64,000 bases of DNA from Peromyscus leucopus. Its lineage: Eukaryota > Chordata > Mammalia > Rodentia > Cricetidae. The position numbers were made by a program, and so were the translations under genes. The notes below the pieces were generated by a model, which saw only the letters and a program-made list of their open reading frames with translations, was not told the origin of the DNA and did no database searches. The stretch is from the NCBI RefSeq assembly GCF_004664715.2, contig NC_051084.1, positions 57,903,334-57,967,333 on the forward strand, given 5' to 3'. Below, piece after piece: positions 1 to 11,343 of the stretch; position 1 is the first letter of the stretch; each line of letters opens with the position of its first letter.

Positions 1-560
1 ATTTCTCATTTGTACATCTATACAAATGAGTTTGTTTTGAGTTTCTGTCCATTTAATGTTGGCTGTCAGCTTGCTATAAATTGCCTTTATTATGTTTAGG
101 TATGTCCCTTGTATCCCTGATGTCTCCAAGACTTTTTTATAATGAAGGGGTGTTAGATTTTGCCAAAGGCTTTTACAGCATCTAATGAGATGATAACATG
201 TTTTTTCTTTCAGTTTGTTTATATGGTAGATTACATTGACAGATTTTTGTATGTTGAATCGTCCCTGCATCCCTGGGATGAAGCCCATTTGATCACGCTG
301 GATGAACTTCTCAATGTATTCTTGTATTTGGCTTGCAAGTATTTATTGAGTATTTTTGCATCAATGTTTATAAGGCATATTGGTCTAATTCTCTTTCTTT
401 GTTGAGTCTTTGTGTGGTTTGGGTATTAGGGTGACTGTGGCCTCATAAAATGAATTCAGTAAAGTTCTTTCTGTTTCTATTTTGTGGAATAATTTGACAT
501 ACTGGTATTAGCTCTTCTTTGAAAGTCTGGTAGAAATCCTCACTAAAACCATCTGGGCTT
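1..560 (-). pseudogene. L1 ORF2 reverse-transcriptase N-terminal region, pseudogene (cut by window edge)
   Basis: Reverse-complement translation near 150-185 gives DAVKAFGKI, matching the conserved DAEKAFDKI block of L1 RT, and sequence near 30-110 matches the following block of the RT domain. A stop follows directly after the KAFGKI block. The piece is collinear with the EN region to its right once the nested insertion at 573-1058 is discounted. Confidence 0.8.
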
Positions 561-572
561 TTTTTTTTTTTG

Positions 573-1058
573 GTTGGAATACTTTTTTTAATTAAGAAAT
601 TTTTATTCATTTTACATACCAATCATAGATCCCCTTCTTTTCCCTCCTCTCATCCACTCCCCAGCCTTCCCTCCCCCAACTCACCCCCCATTCTCTCCTC
701 CGAAAAGGTAAGGCCTCCCATGGGGAGTCAGCAGAGCCTGGTACATTCAGTCGAGGCAGGTCCAAGCCCCTCCCCCTATATCAAGGCTGTGCAAGGTGTC
801 CCACCATAGGTAGTGGGCTCCAAAAAGTCAGCTCATGCACCAGGGATGGATACTGATCCTACTGCCAGGGATTCTCTTAAGCAGATCAAGCTACACAACT
901 GTCTCACTTATGCAGAGGGCCTAGTCCAGTCCCATGAGGGCTCCATAGTTGTTGGTCTAAAGTTCATGAGTTCCCTCCCACTAGCTTGGTTTGGTTGTCT
1001 CTGTAGGTTTCCCCATCATGATGTTGATGCCCCTTGCTCATAGAATCCCTCTTCCTCT
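573..1058 (-). mobile_element. Rodent L1 3'-tail fragment nested inside the older L1
   Basis: This block breaks the collinearity of the host L1 ORF2, which resumes at about 1059. It contains the rodent L1 3'UTR landmarks in antisense order: a T-rich start, pyrimidine-rich CCCTCC tracts, then 'catggggagtcagcagagcc', then a stretch ending 'cttgctcatagaatccctc'. The same tail occurs at 55.35-55.85 kb and 56.1-56.75 kb, which supports repeat status. The junctions are approximate. Confidence 0.7.
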
Positions 1059-1529
1059 GAGTATCTGTTTTTACATCTCCTTTTTGTTTCTGATTTTGTT
1101 AATTTGGATTTTTCTCTCTGCCTCTTAGTTATTTTGAAAAACATTTGTCTATCTCATTGCTTTTCTCAAAAAATCAACTCTTTGTTTCATTAATTCTTTA
1201 TATTTTATCTTCATTCATGTTGTATTGATTTCAGTCCTCAGTTTGATTATTTCCTGGTGTCTGTTCCTCTTGGGTGCATTTGCTTCTTTTTGTTCTAGAG
1301 CTTTAAGGTGTGCTGTTAAGTGGCTAGTGTGAGATCTCTACAAATTCCTTATGAAGGCACTTAGTGCTGTGAACTGTCCTCTTAGCACTGCTTCCGTTGT
1401 GTCCCATAAGTTCGGGTGTGTTGTGCATTCATTTTCATTGAATTCTAGGAAGTCTTTAATTTCTTTCTTTCTTTATTTCCTAACACAGTAGTCATTCAGT
1501 AGAGGGTTTTGGGCTTTCTGTTGTTTCTG

Positions 1530-1576
<47 letters not shown>

Positions 1577-2245
1577 AAATTCAGCTTTAATCCATGGTGC
1601 AAGGGGTTATTTCAATTTTCTTATATCTGTTGAGACTTGCTTTGTGAATGAGTATATGAGCAATTTTGAAGAATGTTCTATGAGGTGCTGAGAGGAAAGT
1701 GAGTTCTTTTGTGTTTGGGTGAAATGTTTTGTACATATCTGTTAGCTCTATTTGGTTCATAACATCTGTTAGTGCCAATATTTCTATGTTTAGTTTTTGT
1801 CTGGATGATATGTTCATTGGTGAGAGTGGAGTATTGAAGTTTCCCACTATCAATATGTGAGGGTAAATGTGTGATTTAGGCTTTATTAGTATTTCCATTA
1901 TAAACATGGATGCCCTTGTGTTTGGGGCATAGATGCTGAGAACTGAGAAATCATCTTGGTGTATTTTTCATTGGTGAGTAGGAAGTGTCCTTCCCCATCT
2001 CTTTTGATTAATTTTGGTTTGAAGTCTATTTTGTTAGATATTAGAATAGCTACACCATATTGCTACTTGGAGCTATTTGCTTGGAAAGTCTTTTTCCACC
2101 TCTTTACTTGGAGGTAATGTCTATCTTTGATGGTAAGGTGTATTTCTTATATGCAGCAGAAAGATGGAATTTACTTTTGCATCCATTCTGTTAGTCTGTA
2201 TCTTTTTATTGGGGAATTGAGCGTATTGATAATGAGCGATATTAA
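1059..2245 (-). pseudogene. L1 ORF2 endonuclease region, pseudogene
   Basis: On the minus strand the segment around 1587-1907 translates to an apurinic-endonuclease-type stretch with the GNFNTPLSPM block (family D-F-N-T core, here N in place of the aspartate), followed by HPNTKELTFLSAPH. Upstream, between about 1910 and 2245, the N-terminal EN homology is split by several stops. A poly-T run at 1531-1575 interrupts the region after the EN domain. The Asp-to-Asn change in the core and the stops mean the enzyme is dead. Confidence 0.8.
1531..1575. repeat. Poly-T run
   Basis: An uninterrupted run of 45 T sits within the L1 ORF2 segment, where related L1 copies have only short T tracts. It is probably an expansion by slippage. 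Confidence 0.95.
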
Positions 2246-2299
2246 TGACTTATGCATTATAACTTGCCAAGTCCTGTTATTTTGTTGTAGTTAGTTGTT

Positions 2300-2306
2300 G
2301 TTTGCG

Positions 2307-2358
<52 letters not shown>

Positions 2359-3457
2359 CCTTCTTTGGGTTGGATTATGCTTGTGAGAGATAATTTATTG
2401 TCTGTGTTTTCATGGATGTTGTTAACCTCCTTGGGTTGAAGTTTTCCTTCTAGTTCCTTCTGTAGGGCTGGATTTGTGGATAGGTATTTTTTATATTTGA
2501 CCTTATCATGGAATATCTTGTTTTTTCCATCTATAGTGGTTGAAAGTTTTTCTGGGTATAGTAGTCTGAGCTGGCACCTGTCGTCTCTTAGAATCTGCAG
2601 CACATCTGTCCAGGCCCTTCTGGCTTTTAAAGTCTCCATTGCGAAGTTGGATGTAATTCTACTAGGTCTACCTTTAAATGTTATTTGGCATTTTTCACTT
2701 GCAGCTTTTAATATTCTTTCTTGGTTCCATGTGTTTAGTGTTGTAGGAGTCTTTCTTTTCTCATCCAATCTGTTTGGTGTTCTATAGTGTTCATGTACTC
2801 TTATAACTTTCTTTAGGTTAGGTAAATTTTTTTCTATGATTTCTTTAAAATATTTTCTGGGCCTTTGAGCTGGCATTCTTCTCCTTCTTCTGCTGCTATT
2901 ATTCTTAGATTTGTTCTTTTCATGGTGTCCCAGATTTCCTGGATGTTTTGTGTCAGGGATTTTTCAGATTTAACATTGTTTTCTTTGACCTATGTATCTA
3001 TTTCTTTTGTCATGTCTTCAATGCCTGAGATTCTCACTTCCATCTCTTGTATTCTGTTGGTGATATTTGCGTCTGTAGTTTCTGTTTACTTACCTAGATT
3101 TTCCATTTCTAGACTTCCAACAGTTTGCATTTTCCTTATTGCTTCTATTTCTGTTTGCAGGTCTTGCACAGTTTTGTTTCCTTCAACTGTTTGTTTGTTT
3201 TTCTTGGCTTTCTTTACATTCATTAAGGGGTTTATTGATTTCTTCCATTTTTTTATCTTTTCCTCAATTTCCTTAAGGGATTTATTAATTTGCTCTTCAC
3301 GGGCCCCTATCATCTTCATAAAGTTTGTTTTAAGGTCATTTTCTTGTGCTTCCACTGTGTTGGAATAGTCAGTGCTTGCTGTAGTGGGATGGCTAGGCCC
3401 TGGTGGTGACATATTACCCTGGCTGTTGTTTGTGTTTTTACACTGACATTTAGGCAT
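2300..3457 (-). pseudogene. L1 ORF1 (RNA-binding chaperone) pseudogene
   Basis: The minus-strand frame opens with ATG at 3457 and gives a lysine/glutamate-rich coiled-coil N-terminal half (for example SLKEIEEKIKKWKKS), then meets a stop near 3083. The C-terminal half resumes in another frame and contains recognisable RRM/CTD segments such as RAWTDVLQILRD and the KFKG/ITFKGRPSRI region. This is the order known for ORF1p: coiled coil, RRM, C-terminal domain. The tail runs into a TG/CA dinucleotide array at 2309-2357 that translates as a Thr-His repeat. At least one nonsense change and one frame change separate the two halves, so no full protein can be made. Confidence 0.85.
2309..2357. repeat. 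(TG)n microsatellite inside L1
   Basis: About 24 perfect TG units lie between the L1 ORF1 and ORF2 remnants. Confidence 0.97.
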
Positions 3458-3908
3458 CTGGATTTGGAGTGATTATAGGTCTAGGTATCAATTTCTGCAT
3501 TTGTCTTTGTCGGATGGGTGTTTTCTTCCTTGATTTCTGTTTCCTCTCTGGTCTTCTGGCTGCAATGGTCTGTGGTTGAATAGAGGGTCTCTGCCTGAGT
3601 TGAGGGCTGAACTTCAGATGGCCTGGATGGCCTCTAATCCAGCAGGGGCTTGCTGCCCAAGATTAAGTCTGGAGTTCTGACTCAATGTGTGGACCCTGAT
3701 CTGGCTGGAGGTCCTCTGTGGTTCAAGATGCTGGCCTGGCTTATGGAGGAGGCTTCCACTAGAGGTGTGGGCCAGAATATGACGACAAGGAGAGGAAGGG
3801 CTGTTGAAGTTATGCTGGCCAGACACAGGCATGTGGGGGGGCGGTCTTACCTGGGGTTCAGGATGCTGGCCTGGCCCCTGGTGGAGTAGGAGCCAGCCTT
3901 TTCTGTTT
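3458..3908 (-). promoter_or_regulatory. L1 5'UTR remnant
   Basis: Sequence directly upstream of the ORF1 start codon in minus orientation. It is relatively GC-rich, with repeated 'atgctggcctggc'-like phrases at about 3728 and 3860, and resembles rodent L1 leader sequence. It ends abruptly at AT-rich single-copy DNA near 3908. In intact elements this leader carries the internal promoter; activity here is unknown. Confidence 0.65.
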
Positions 3909-3967
3909 TTAATATTTAATTGCCATTATTAATTAAATTAAGAACTACTTAAGGCATTAATGAGGCA

Positions 3968-4236
<269 letters not shown>

Positions 4237-4261
4237 ACCCAATGAGATTAACTGAGGAGGG

Positions 4262-4450
4262 AATAAGAGGGAATGTGGGTGGCACTGCCTTTCCCCTTTC
4301 TCTCCTTCCTTGTTGGCACTACAGACCAAGCTCTTCACATCACCATGCCTTCCAGGCTATGATGGACCATATTCTTCTGAACAGTGAGCCCGAAGAAACC
4401 CTTCTTCCCTAAAGCTGCTTTTTCTTAGGTATTGGGTACAGCTTCAGGAA
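4262..4450 (+). mobile_element. MT-like MaLR LTR 3' fragment
   Basis: The phrases 'ctatgatggaccat', 'gaacagtgagccc' and 'aagctgctttttctta' match the 3' half of rodent MT LTRs in sense orientation. It is diverged and truncated by the GA array on its left. Confidence 0.45.
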
Positions 4451-4555
4451 AAATAATATACTGGCAAAGTTGCTATAGAAAAAATACATAGATGACTATT
4501 TCCAAGGTTCATGGTGAAACCATCTGCTTTTCACATTTAATATATAGATTCATCA

Positions 4556-4971
4556 TGTCTCAGTTAGGGTTGCTTTTGTTACAATGAAACACCATGACCA
4601 AAAGCAACTCGGAGAGGAAAGGGTTTATTTCACTCAGACATCCATATTATAACTCATCACTGAAAGTAGGTAGGGTAGAAACTCAATCAGGGAAGGAAGC
4701 TGGAGGCAGGAGCAGAAGCAGAGGCAACAGTCTGCTTACTGGCTTGTTTCTCATGGCTTGCTCAGCTGGCTTTCTTATAGAATTCAGGACCACCAGCTCA
4801 AGGTTATACCCACCCAAAATGGATTGGGTCCTCCCACATTGATCACTAATTAAGAAAATATGGTACAGGCCTGACTACAGCCCATTCTTTTGGAGGCATT
4901 TTCTCAATTGTTGTTCCCTCCTCTCATATGACACTAGCTTGTGTCCAGTTGACATAGAACTAGCCAGTGCA
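4556..4971 (-). mobile_element. MT-type (MTD-like) MaLR solo LTR
   Basis: Nearly full LTR in antisense: it begins 'tgtctcagttagggttgctt' and ends '...actagccagtgca', with the internal AAGAAAATATGG and 'tggaggcattttctcaatt' blocks. It is the reverse complement of the element type at 10834-11227. No internal retroviral sequence is attached, so it is a solo LTR of the ERVL-MaLR class. Confidence 0.8.
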
Positions 4972-5063
4972 ACCCTCTTACATTAGGATTATCAGTGTCA
5001 AATTCACAGAAAAAAATGTAAAAGAAGTTAAAGTTTTATAAAATAGATTTTAAAATGCTTAAA

Positions 5064-5250
5064 GGATTGGAATGGTAGCTCACTGGTTAAGAGCACATAT
5101 TGCTTTTGCAGAGGACCTGAGTTTGAATCCCAGGACCACCATAGTCACAACAACCTGTATTTCCAGGTCTAAGGGGACACTCCAGCCATCTTGTGCACAT
5201 ATTCTCACACAGACATATCTACATACACGTAAGTACAAAGAAATTCTTAA
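5064..5250 (+). mobile_element. B2/B3-type tRNA-derived SINE
   Basis: The head 'tggtagctcactggttaaga' carries a Pol III A-box-like sequence, followed by a B-box-like 'gagtttgaatccc', a C/A-rich body and a tail near 5250. It is diverged. Confidence 0.75.
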
Positions 5251-5566
5251 AGAATTCTTTATTTCCCTGATAAGCAGATGCTGCAGTCACATCACTGAGA
5301 TCACTAAAGAAGATATTAAAGATAATTGAAATGAAGAATCTGCCTTTCTGTACCTCACAGTTATATTTAATCTGTCTGCTTCTGACACCGCAGGGTGTGG
5401 GAGAAACATAATGAAGGTTATTAGAGGATGCATAGGACAGCAAGAGAAGTCAAGTTCATGGGGTCTATTGTCACTAAGTTACATGCATATGTTTTAGTGG
5501 TGTTTCCCCAAGGGTTGATGGTTGATTCAGCTCTCTTAGCGATTCTGGAATGTTCTCATGTCATAT

Positions 5567-5697
5567 AGTCCAATGTCATCATTTCATGTGTTTAGAAACT
5601 GAAAGCCCCAGTGGTTAGGTGATGGGTGTCTCCAGTGTTGGTGGTGTAGGTGGCAGGACTGTGTATGTAAACCCAGGTTTCTAACTCTGTCACCTTT
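5567..5697 (-). mobile_element. MIR SINE fragment (ancient)
   Basis: The order 'tttagaaactgaaagcccca', 'ggttaggtga', 'gtggcaggactg' and 'aacccaggtttctaactctg' matches the antisense core of mammalian-wide interspersed repeats. Confidence 0.7.
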
Positions 5698-5699
5698 GC

Positions 5700-6900
5700 A
5701 TGTACCTAAACAACCCTTTAAAAATATATCTGAATGGACATGAGAGTACAAAACAGTGTGGGTAGAAATAACTTTTCATTTACTCTAAAGTAGTTGATGT
5801 ATAATTTTAAATGAAAGGTTGATAGTTTAACATAATCAAGAGATTAAATTCAATGCCAATGAGGACATAGAAGAAAGGATAGTTGTGTCTGAGTTGGAGG
5901 GACTCCCAGATCAGTCCTCTTTATGCACTATTGGATGAAGTCTTCTACATGAAAGAGAATGCTTGAGTCACATCAAAACACAGCACACTGAAAAACAAAC
6001 AAAACAAAAAACACCAAAAACTATCAACCACATTATAGACAAGCAGGTAAAATATTTTTATTTTATGCTATTATAATAAAACAGACCAAGTTTTACTGGA
6101 AAAGTTTTCAATATTTTGACTTGGATAGAATGTAGCCTGAAAGTTTGATTTTTGGTAAAATTTCAGAGCAGTGTTTCATAAATAAATAAACAAAATTCTG
6201 CATTTTGCTATGTTATCTATTTATTTTCTTTTAGGGAAAGTCAAAATTTGAGATAGCATCAATGTTCCTATTTCATGTGTGAGCCACTTTGTGAAGGCTT
6301 AGAAGGTCAATTATTAATAAAATTCCAACTGATAGTTGATTTTAGTGAAGGAAGACATGAGTTTATTGCTATGATATATTAGCATTGGAATTACATAGAG
6401 TAGAAAAGACAATGGACAGCTGTGTTAATGAATTCAAATGCTTGGGGTTGAGCTTGAGTCTCTTTAAAATTAGCCTAGAAAAAAAAATGCCTCAAAATAA
6501 CAGAAGGCCCAGTTTCAAGCTTGTTTATTTTTATAATGTTCACTTTCTCATATTAAAATTTTGGTGACAGCATACTCAGTCTCTGTTTTATTAAAACTTA
6601 GATTTCTTTTGTCATTAAAACTATAAATAGCAATAGGAGACCATATGAACTTTCTATTTTTGTTCCTAATGAGACTAAAGAGAATTGCTATGCATTGCAT
6701 GAGACAGACTTAGAAACAGGTCTAGCATATCTAATTTTTAAAACAATATCCGTGGTTTGATATTTAATGTGCATGCTACAGTAACTTGGTGAATGTGTTT
6801 AGCCTGTCACAGAAATCTGGCAATGAGACATAATTAGACTACACCTCCTTCCCTCAGCATTCCAATATTACAACATATGGCATGTCTTTTAAGATAAACA
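5700..6900. other. AT-rich single-copy intergenic DNA
   Basis: I see no repeat family I can name, no long open frame and no splice-flanked candidate exon here. An A-rich stretch at about 5992-6021 is low complexity. Confidence 0.5.
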
Positions 6901-6905
6901 GCATT

Positions 6906-7070
6906 GGGGGCTGGAGAGAAGGCTCAGTGGGTAATGGCTCTTGTTGCACAAGCCTGATGACAGACACCCATCCCTAAAACTCATGTAAAGGTGAAAGGTG
7001 AGAAGTGACTCCACGGGCTTTCATCTCTGCATGGATGCCTTCACGTGTGCGAATGTCTCTCTCTCAGGCT
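6906..7070 (+). mobile_element. B2/B3-type SINE
   Basis: Typical start 'gggggctggagagaaggctc' followed by 'agtgggtaatggctcttgtt'. The body is diverged and ends in a TCTCTCTC tract. Confidence 0.75.
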
Positions 7071-7194
7071 AATATTTTTGTGAAGGTGAAATTTATTTCT
7101 GAGATATTATAACATCCCACCGTTTTGTTAGTGGTTATATCTGTGTTTCCCATGTATTTTAGGTGAATGCTCTTCCACTAAACTATATTCTGAT

Positions 7195-7905
7195 ACATCT
7201 TTTATTTTTATTTTTTTCAATATTATAACTTGATTACATTTTTTCCTTCCCTTTCCTCCTTCCAAACCCTCCCACTTAGCCTCTCCTCTCCCCTTCATTC
7301 ATTGCCTCTTATTTTTTTTAAATAATTGTGACTAATATAGATATATGCATGTATTCCTAAATATAACCTGTTCATTCCATACAATAGCACAGGTATGTAC
7401 ATTTTCACAGCTGACAGTTTGGTACTATACAACCAATTGGTGTGTGCTTCCCTGGGGAGGACCACCTCTCCTGATCCCAGCTTTTCTTAGTTGACTGTAG
7501 TTCATTGTGTAGAGCTGAGGCCTTGTGGGATTTCCCATCTAGTTTGGTATGTCCATTGGTGTCATCCTTGTTCAGCTCACATTGGTGAAGCTCACATTAT
7601 TCAGCTCACATTTAGTCATGTTGGAGAGACTTTATGAGAATAATTTCTGATATTACCTGGACACACAATCTCACAGCAAACTCCCAATCCTCTGGCTCTT
7701 ATTGTCTTTCAGGCCCCTCTTCCGCAATGGTCCCTGAGTCTTACATGAGGGAGTATTTTGTAAATGTGTCCATTGAGACTGAGCTCTGAACTCTGCACTT
7801 GGATTGGTTGAGGTTTTCTGAAATGGCGTCTATTGCAAAGAAAAGTTTTCTTGATGAGGGGTGAAGATTATACTTATCTGTGGATATAAGGACAAATTGT
7901 TGTTG
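7195..7905 (-). mobile_element. Rodent L1 3'UTR fragment (antisense)
   Basis: The T-rich left end corresponds to a poly-A tail. The block then shows the L1 3'UTR landmarks in antisense: 'ggccttgtgggatttccc', 'ggtgtcatccttgttcag', 'cctctggctcttattgtctt' and 'gatgaggggtga'. It is diverged from consensus. Confidence 0.7.
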
Positions 7906-8145
7906 TCCAGTGCCAGACAGTCAGCCCTGAAAATATACAGATAGGTTACATTATACAGTCTGACCATGTGATATTTAGAAATATATGTACACACACATAC
8001 ATATGTATGCGATATCAGTTAGTGACAAAGGGCAAAGAATTTGAAGGAGAGTTGGGAGGGGTAATTTGGGAGGGCTTGGAGATGGGGAAGGGAAGGAAGA
8101 AATGTGATTATATTATAATCTCAAAAGTAAAAGTTAATAAATTGG
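7906..8145 (+). mobile_element. Rodent L1 3' end (sense), abutting an antisense copy
   Basis: Contains 'cagccctgaaaatataca', 'gtctgaccatgtgatattta', 'aaagaatttgaaggagag' and 'attatattataatctcaaaa', the sense order of an L1 3' terminus. It covers the same part of L1 as the segment to its left but in opposite orientation, so two insertions, rather than one inverted element, are the simpler reading. Confidence 0.65.
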
Positions 8146-8289
8146 TCTATAATCTTCTAGGAATATTGTAAAAATGTTCTAGAACAAAAACATTAAACAA
8201 TCTGTAAGTCAATGTTACTAAAAGCTTTTAATTCATCTATTGACCTACTGGCATGCATTTTAAATGGTGCTTAGATCTGATGGGTTTTA

Positions 8290-8405
8290 AAAAAAGAGCA
8301 AAAATATGAATTTGGGTAGGTATACAGATCAGAGGATTTGGGAGGAGTGGGTGGTGACTATGATCAAAATACACTGTATGAAGTTCTCAAAAAATTAGTA
8401 AGAAG
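8290..8405 (+). mobile_element. L1 3'-terminal fragment
   Basis: Short sense L1 end with 'tatgaatttgggtagg' and 'gatcaaaatacactgtatga', followed by an A-rich tail. Confidence 0.6.
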
Positions 8406-8424
8406 CTTATTTAAACAAACCCAA

Positions 8425-8635
8425 AATGTTCCAGGGAATGGGACTAAGAAGAGTGATTCTCGCTGTTGAATGGGACACAAGTTCGGTTCCTGGCGTCAAG
8501 GTCTGCAGCTCCCCATTGCCTCTAATTCCAGCTCCAGGGGACCCAGCACCCTCCTCTGGAATCTCTGGGCCCTGCACTCACGTGTGTGTGTTTCCCCGCA
8601 CAGACATAAACACAAATAATTAGAAATACAAAAAT
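8425..8635 (+). mobile_element. B2/B3-type SINE
   Basis: Body landmarks 'taattccagctccagggga', 'cccagcaccctcctctgga' and 'cacagacataaacacaaat' are typical of rodent B3-like SINE bodies. The 5' tRNA head is weak. Confidence 0.65.
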
Positions 8636-8639
8636 TCTC

Positions 8640-9460
8640 TAAAGGTCCAGGAAAAGAGATAGGTGAGGGCAGGCGTCTTTTCTAGAAGAAGGGGCTAGGA
8701 TGTAGCAGAAATCTGTTTCCTTGGTTCAGAGATTTACATCGAGAGTAGGGGAGACCGAGTTGGGAGGGGTACCTGCAGCAACAGTCTAAGGAGGCACAGC
8801 ATGCTGAAAAGGTAATGGCTCCTGAAAGGGATGAAATAGACCAAAGGGTTTATTAGCATCACACACGAGCAGCAAATACACACGAGACAGCACACACAGA
8901 ATGAATACACTGGTATTAGCAACCCTGGTTTGTATTCTTAGGCACCCATGCTGTGGTGGGCTTTAACTGTTTCTATTGTCACCAATAAAGGACAAAATTC
9001 CATTGGCTGGTTTGTCAATGCATTCTCAAGGACTAGCATGAAGCTAGCATGTCCCTTCTTCCCAGAGTAATGACATAATTTAAACATCTCTCCTGAAGAT
9101 CTAAATAACACATAATAAAAGAGACATAGAGGAAAGATGATGAGGCATTCATTGTCACGGGATTTTAAGATTGCCGTGACGAGCCTGCTCAGATACTTAG
9201 ATTGCCATTTGAAGACTAAGCTTAATCTCCTCGTTCCATTTTCCAATGTATAGGTTAATTAGGGTAATGAAGATTTGATCAATTATAAAGAAATAAAGTC
9301 ACATTGCTTGATGATCTCAATTGTGGTATATTTAAATTTGCAGGCCTAACATGCATAAATCAGGTTTAAGTGTTAATTCATATTATTAGCCAATTATTTG
9401 CCCATATATGTTTTCTTGGGATCTCTGTGTGATGCTAATATTATTTATGACAAATAGGAA
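8640..9460. other. Single-copy intergenic DNA
   Basis: I see no repeat I can name. The short open frames here on both strands lack splice-site context or family similarity. Confidence 0.5.
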
Positions 9461-9473
9461 GCCTGTAACTTTT

Positions 9474-9556
9474 CTTTTTTCCAGAGCTAAGAACCAAACC
9501 CAGGGCCTTGCGCTTGCTAGACAAGTGCTCTACCACTGAGCTAAATCCCCAACCCC
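9474..9556 (-). mobile_element. ID SINE (BC1-type) with perfect 9-bp target-site duplication
   Basis: Reverse complement reads as the ID core, 'ggggttggggatttagctca' then 'ctgggtttggttc', derived from tRNA-Ala. The short A-rich tail is on the left (T-rich on this strand). The element is flanked by GTAACTTTT at 9465-9473 and again at 9557-9565. The exact duplication and good match point to a young insertion. Confidence 0.92.
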
Positions 9557-9627
9557 GTAACTTTTATTATTACACAAAGAGTGATCATTTTCATAATGAA
9601 ATGGGTGCACATTATATTAGTTACTTC

Positions 9628-9790
9628 TTGCTGTGACCGAACACCTGAAAAGAATCATAAGACATGTCTGCTTTGGTTTGTAGTTTAATATAGTCCATCA
9701 TGGTGGAGAAGGCAGCATGGCAGGGATCTGAGGCAGCTAGTCACAGTGTGTCTTCAGTCAGGAAGGAAAGCACAAACAGAAAGGTCTGAA
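9628..9790 (-). mobile_element. MT-like MaLR LTR fragment
   Basis: 'tattagttacttcttgctgt', then 'ccatcatggtggagaaggca' and 'gcatggcaggg', follow the antisense 3' half of MT LTRs. It is truncated. Confidence 0.5.
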
Positions 9791-9799
9791 GTCATAAGG

Positions 9800-9986
9800 G
9801 TGTGTCTGAGTGTGGGTATGTGCACATGAGTGCAGGCGTCCACAGAGGCCAGGAGAGGACATTGGATCCTGTGGAGTTGGAGTTTTGCACAGTTGTGAGC
9901 CATCCAACATGAGTGCTGGAAATGGACTCAGGTCTTCTGGAAGAGCAGCAAGTGCTCTTAACCACTAAGCCATCTCTTCAGCCCCA
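9800..9986 (-). mobile_element. B3-type SINE
   Basis: Antisense copy: 'ccacagaggccaggagagga', then 'ggagttggagttt', ending with 'gtgctcttaaccactaagcc' and 'atctcttcagcccc'. It is nearly complete. Confidence 0.9.
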
Positions 9987-9989
9987 TGT

Positions 9990-10820
9990 AAGGTGTTTTA
10001 TGTTGCTGATTTCATTGCATTTTTAAAATAGTAATTAGCATATATATATGAGAAGTCATAAGAAGGTAGACAATTTGAGTAAGAGAAATGGTCTTAAACA
10101 TGAGAAAGTATAGCTTCACAAGTATGTTCAACATGGTTTTACATACTTAAAAAACAGACACAAACCAAAACTTTCCAGATGAGACAGAAATTACAACATG
10201 TAATTGTTGAGCTTCTATGCAGGCATTATAAATAGAGTTTTTAGGACCAAAACAGAATTTTATTTGAAGGGAAGAAAAATTAACTTAATATTTTATATTT
10301 ATTTTTTAGAATGCAATATAAAATATAATAAATATTTTATATTTGATAGTATCAATATAGTAATACTAGTACTATACCTAATAACAGTGGCATATATACA
10401 CATATGCATGTATATTTAACACAATATTTGTGTCAGAATGGAAGGGGTGTCAGGCACTATTTTTCTGTTTTCCAAATACGGTGTAGTCTGCAGATGTTCG
10501 TAAATGACTAAAGTGCATAAAGAAAGGGAAGGCACCATCTGACCATGAAGAACTGGGATTCTCTGCTGGTTCTGACATTACCCATCTCAAAAGACTGTGG
10601 GGAGAAAACTGAATATCCTTGAATCCCATTGGCTTCACAGTACCCTTCGGTCAGTGCAATCTCTCCAGTCAATTCTTTTGACTCAAAAATTCTGTGTTCT
10701 AACATGCCACAAACTCGCAGTTTTGTATTTCTAAGGTCCTGTGGAACAGCTTTACCACGAGGTGAGAGCATTTATAAACATGAAGAAAAGTTAACATATA
10801 AGCAGCACATTTTAAAAGTT
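9990..10820. other. AT-rich single-copy intergenic DNA
   Basis: Very AT-rich at 10200-10420. No named repeat or gene is recognised. Confidence 0.5.
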
Positions 10821-10833
10821 TGTAATCTACATG

Positions 10834-11227
10834 TATGTCCTTGTAGTTTTATGTCAACTTGACACAAGCTAGAGTTTCTGAAAGGAGGAAACCTCCATTG
10901 AGAAAATGCCTCCATAAGATCTGGCTGCAGTGCATTTTTTAAAATAAGTGAGGGCCCAGCTTGTTGTGAGTGGGGACACCCCTGGGCTGGTGGTCCTGTG
11001 TTCTACAAGAAAGCAGGCTGAGTAAGCCCGGGGAAGCAAGTCAGTAAGCAGCTCCCCACCATGACCTTTGCATCAGCTCCCGCCTCCAGGTTCCTGCCTG
11101 AGTTCCAGTGTTCACTTCCTCCAATGATAGATTATGGTCTGGAAGTGTAAGCCACATAAACCCTTTCCTCCCCAGGTTGCTTTCGTCATGGTGTCTTATC
11201 ACAGCAATAGTAATCCTGATTAAGACA
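10834..11227 (+). mobile_element. MTD-like MaLR solo LTR
   Basis: Sense LTR with the blocks 'agttttatgtcaacttgaca', 'gcctccataagatct', 'gggctggtggtcctgtgttc' and 'aagcaggctgagtaagcc', then 'gtaagccacataaaccct' in place of the usual AATAAA signal, ending '...gattaagaca'. ACATG occurs at 10829-10833 and at 11228-11232, consistent with a 5-bp duplication. No internal region is attached. Confidence 0.85.
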
Positions 11228-11299
11228 ACATGAGCTTCAAAAATTATATGAAGGGTTGAGTTTTAAAGCAGAAGTTTTAAATGCCCCATGTTACATAGG

Positions 11300-11300
<1 letters not shown>

Positions 11301-11343
<43 letters not shown>

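Larger units (their letters stand above)
1..3908 (-). mobile_element. Rodent LINE-1, 5' portion (5'UTR, ORF1, start of ORF2), antisense and inactive
   Basis: Read on the minus strand, the order is L1 5'UTR (about 3908-3458), ORF1 (3457 to about 2300), ORF2 endonuclease (about 2240-1590), the linker to the reverse transcriptase (about 1530-1060), and the start of the RT domain (about 555-1). The element runs off the left edge, so its 3' end is outside the window. Frames are broken by stops, by a TG array at 2309-2357, by a poly-T run at 1531-1575 and by a nested L1 tail at about 573-1058. It is not 5' truncated in the usual way, since the leader is kept, so it was probably a long insertion. 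It cannot mobilise in its present state. It belongs to a rodent L1 lineage; the subfamily is not determined. Confidence 0.9.

Noticed and set aside
2476..3368. Hydrophobic + strand open frames
   Set aside because: They are the antisense shadow of L1 ORF1.
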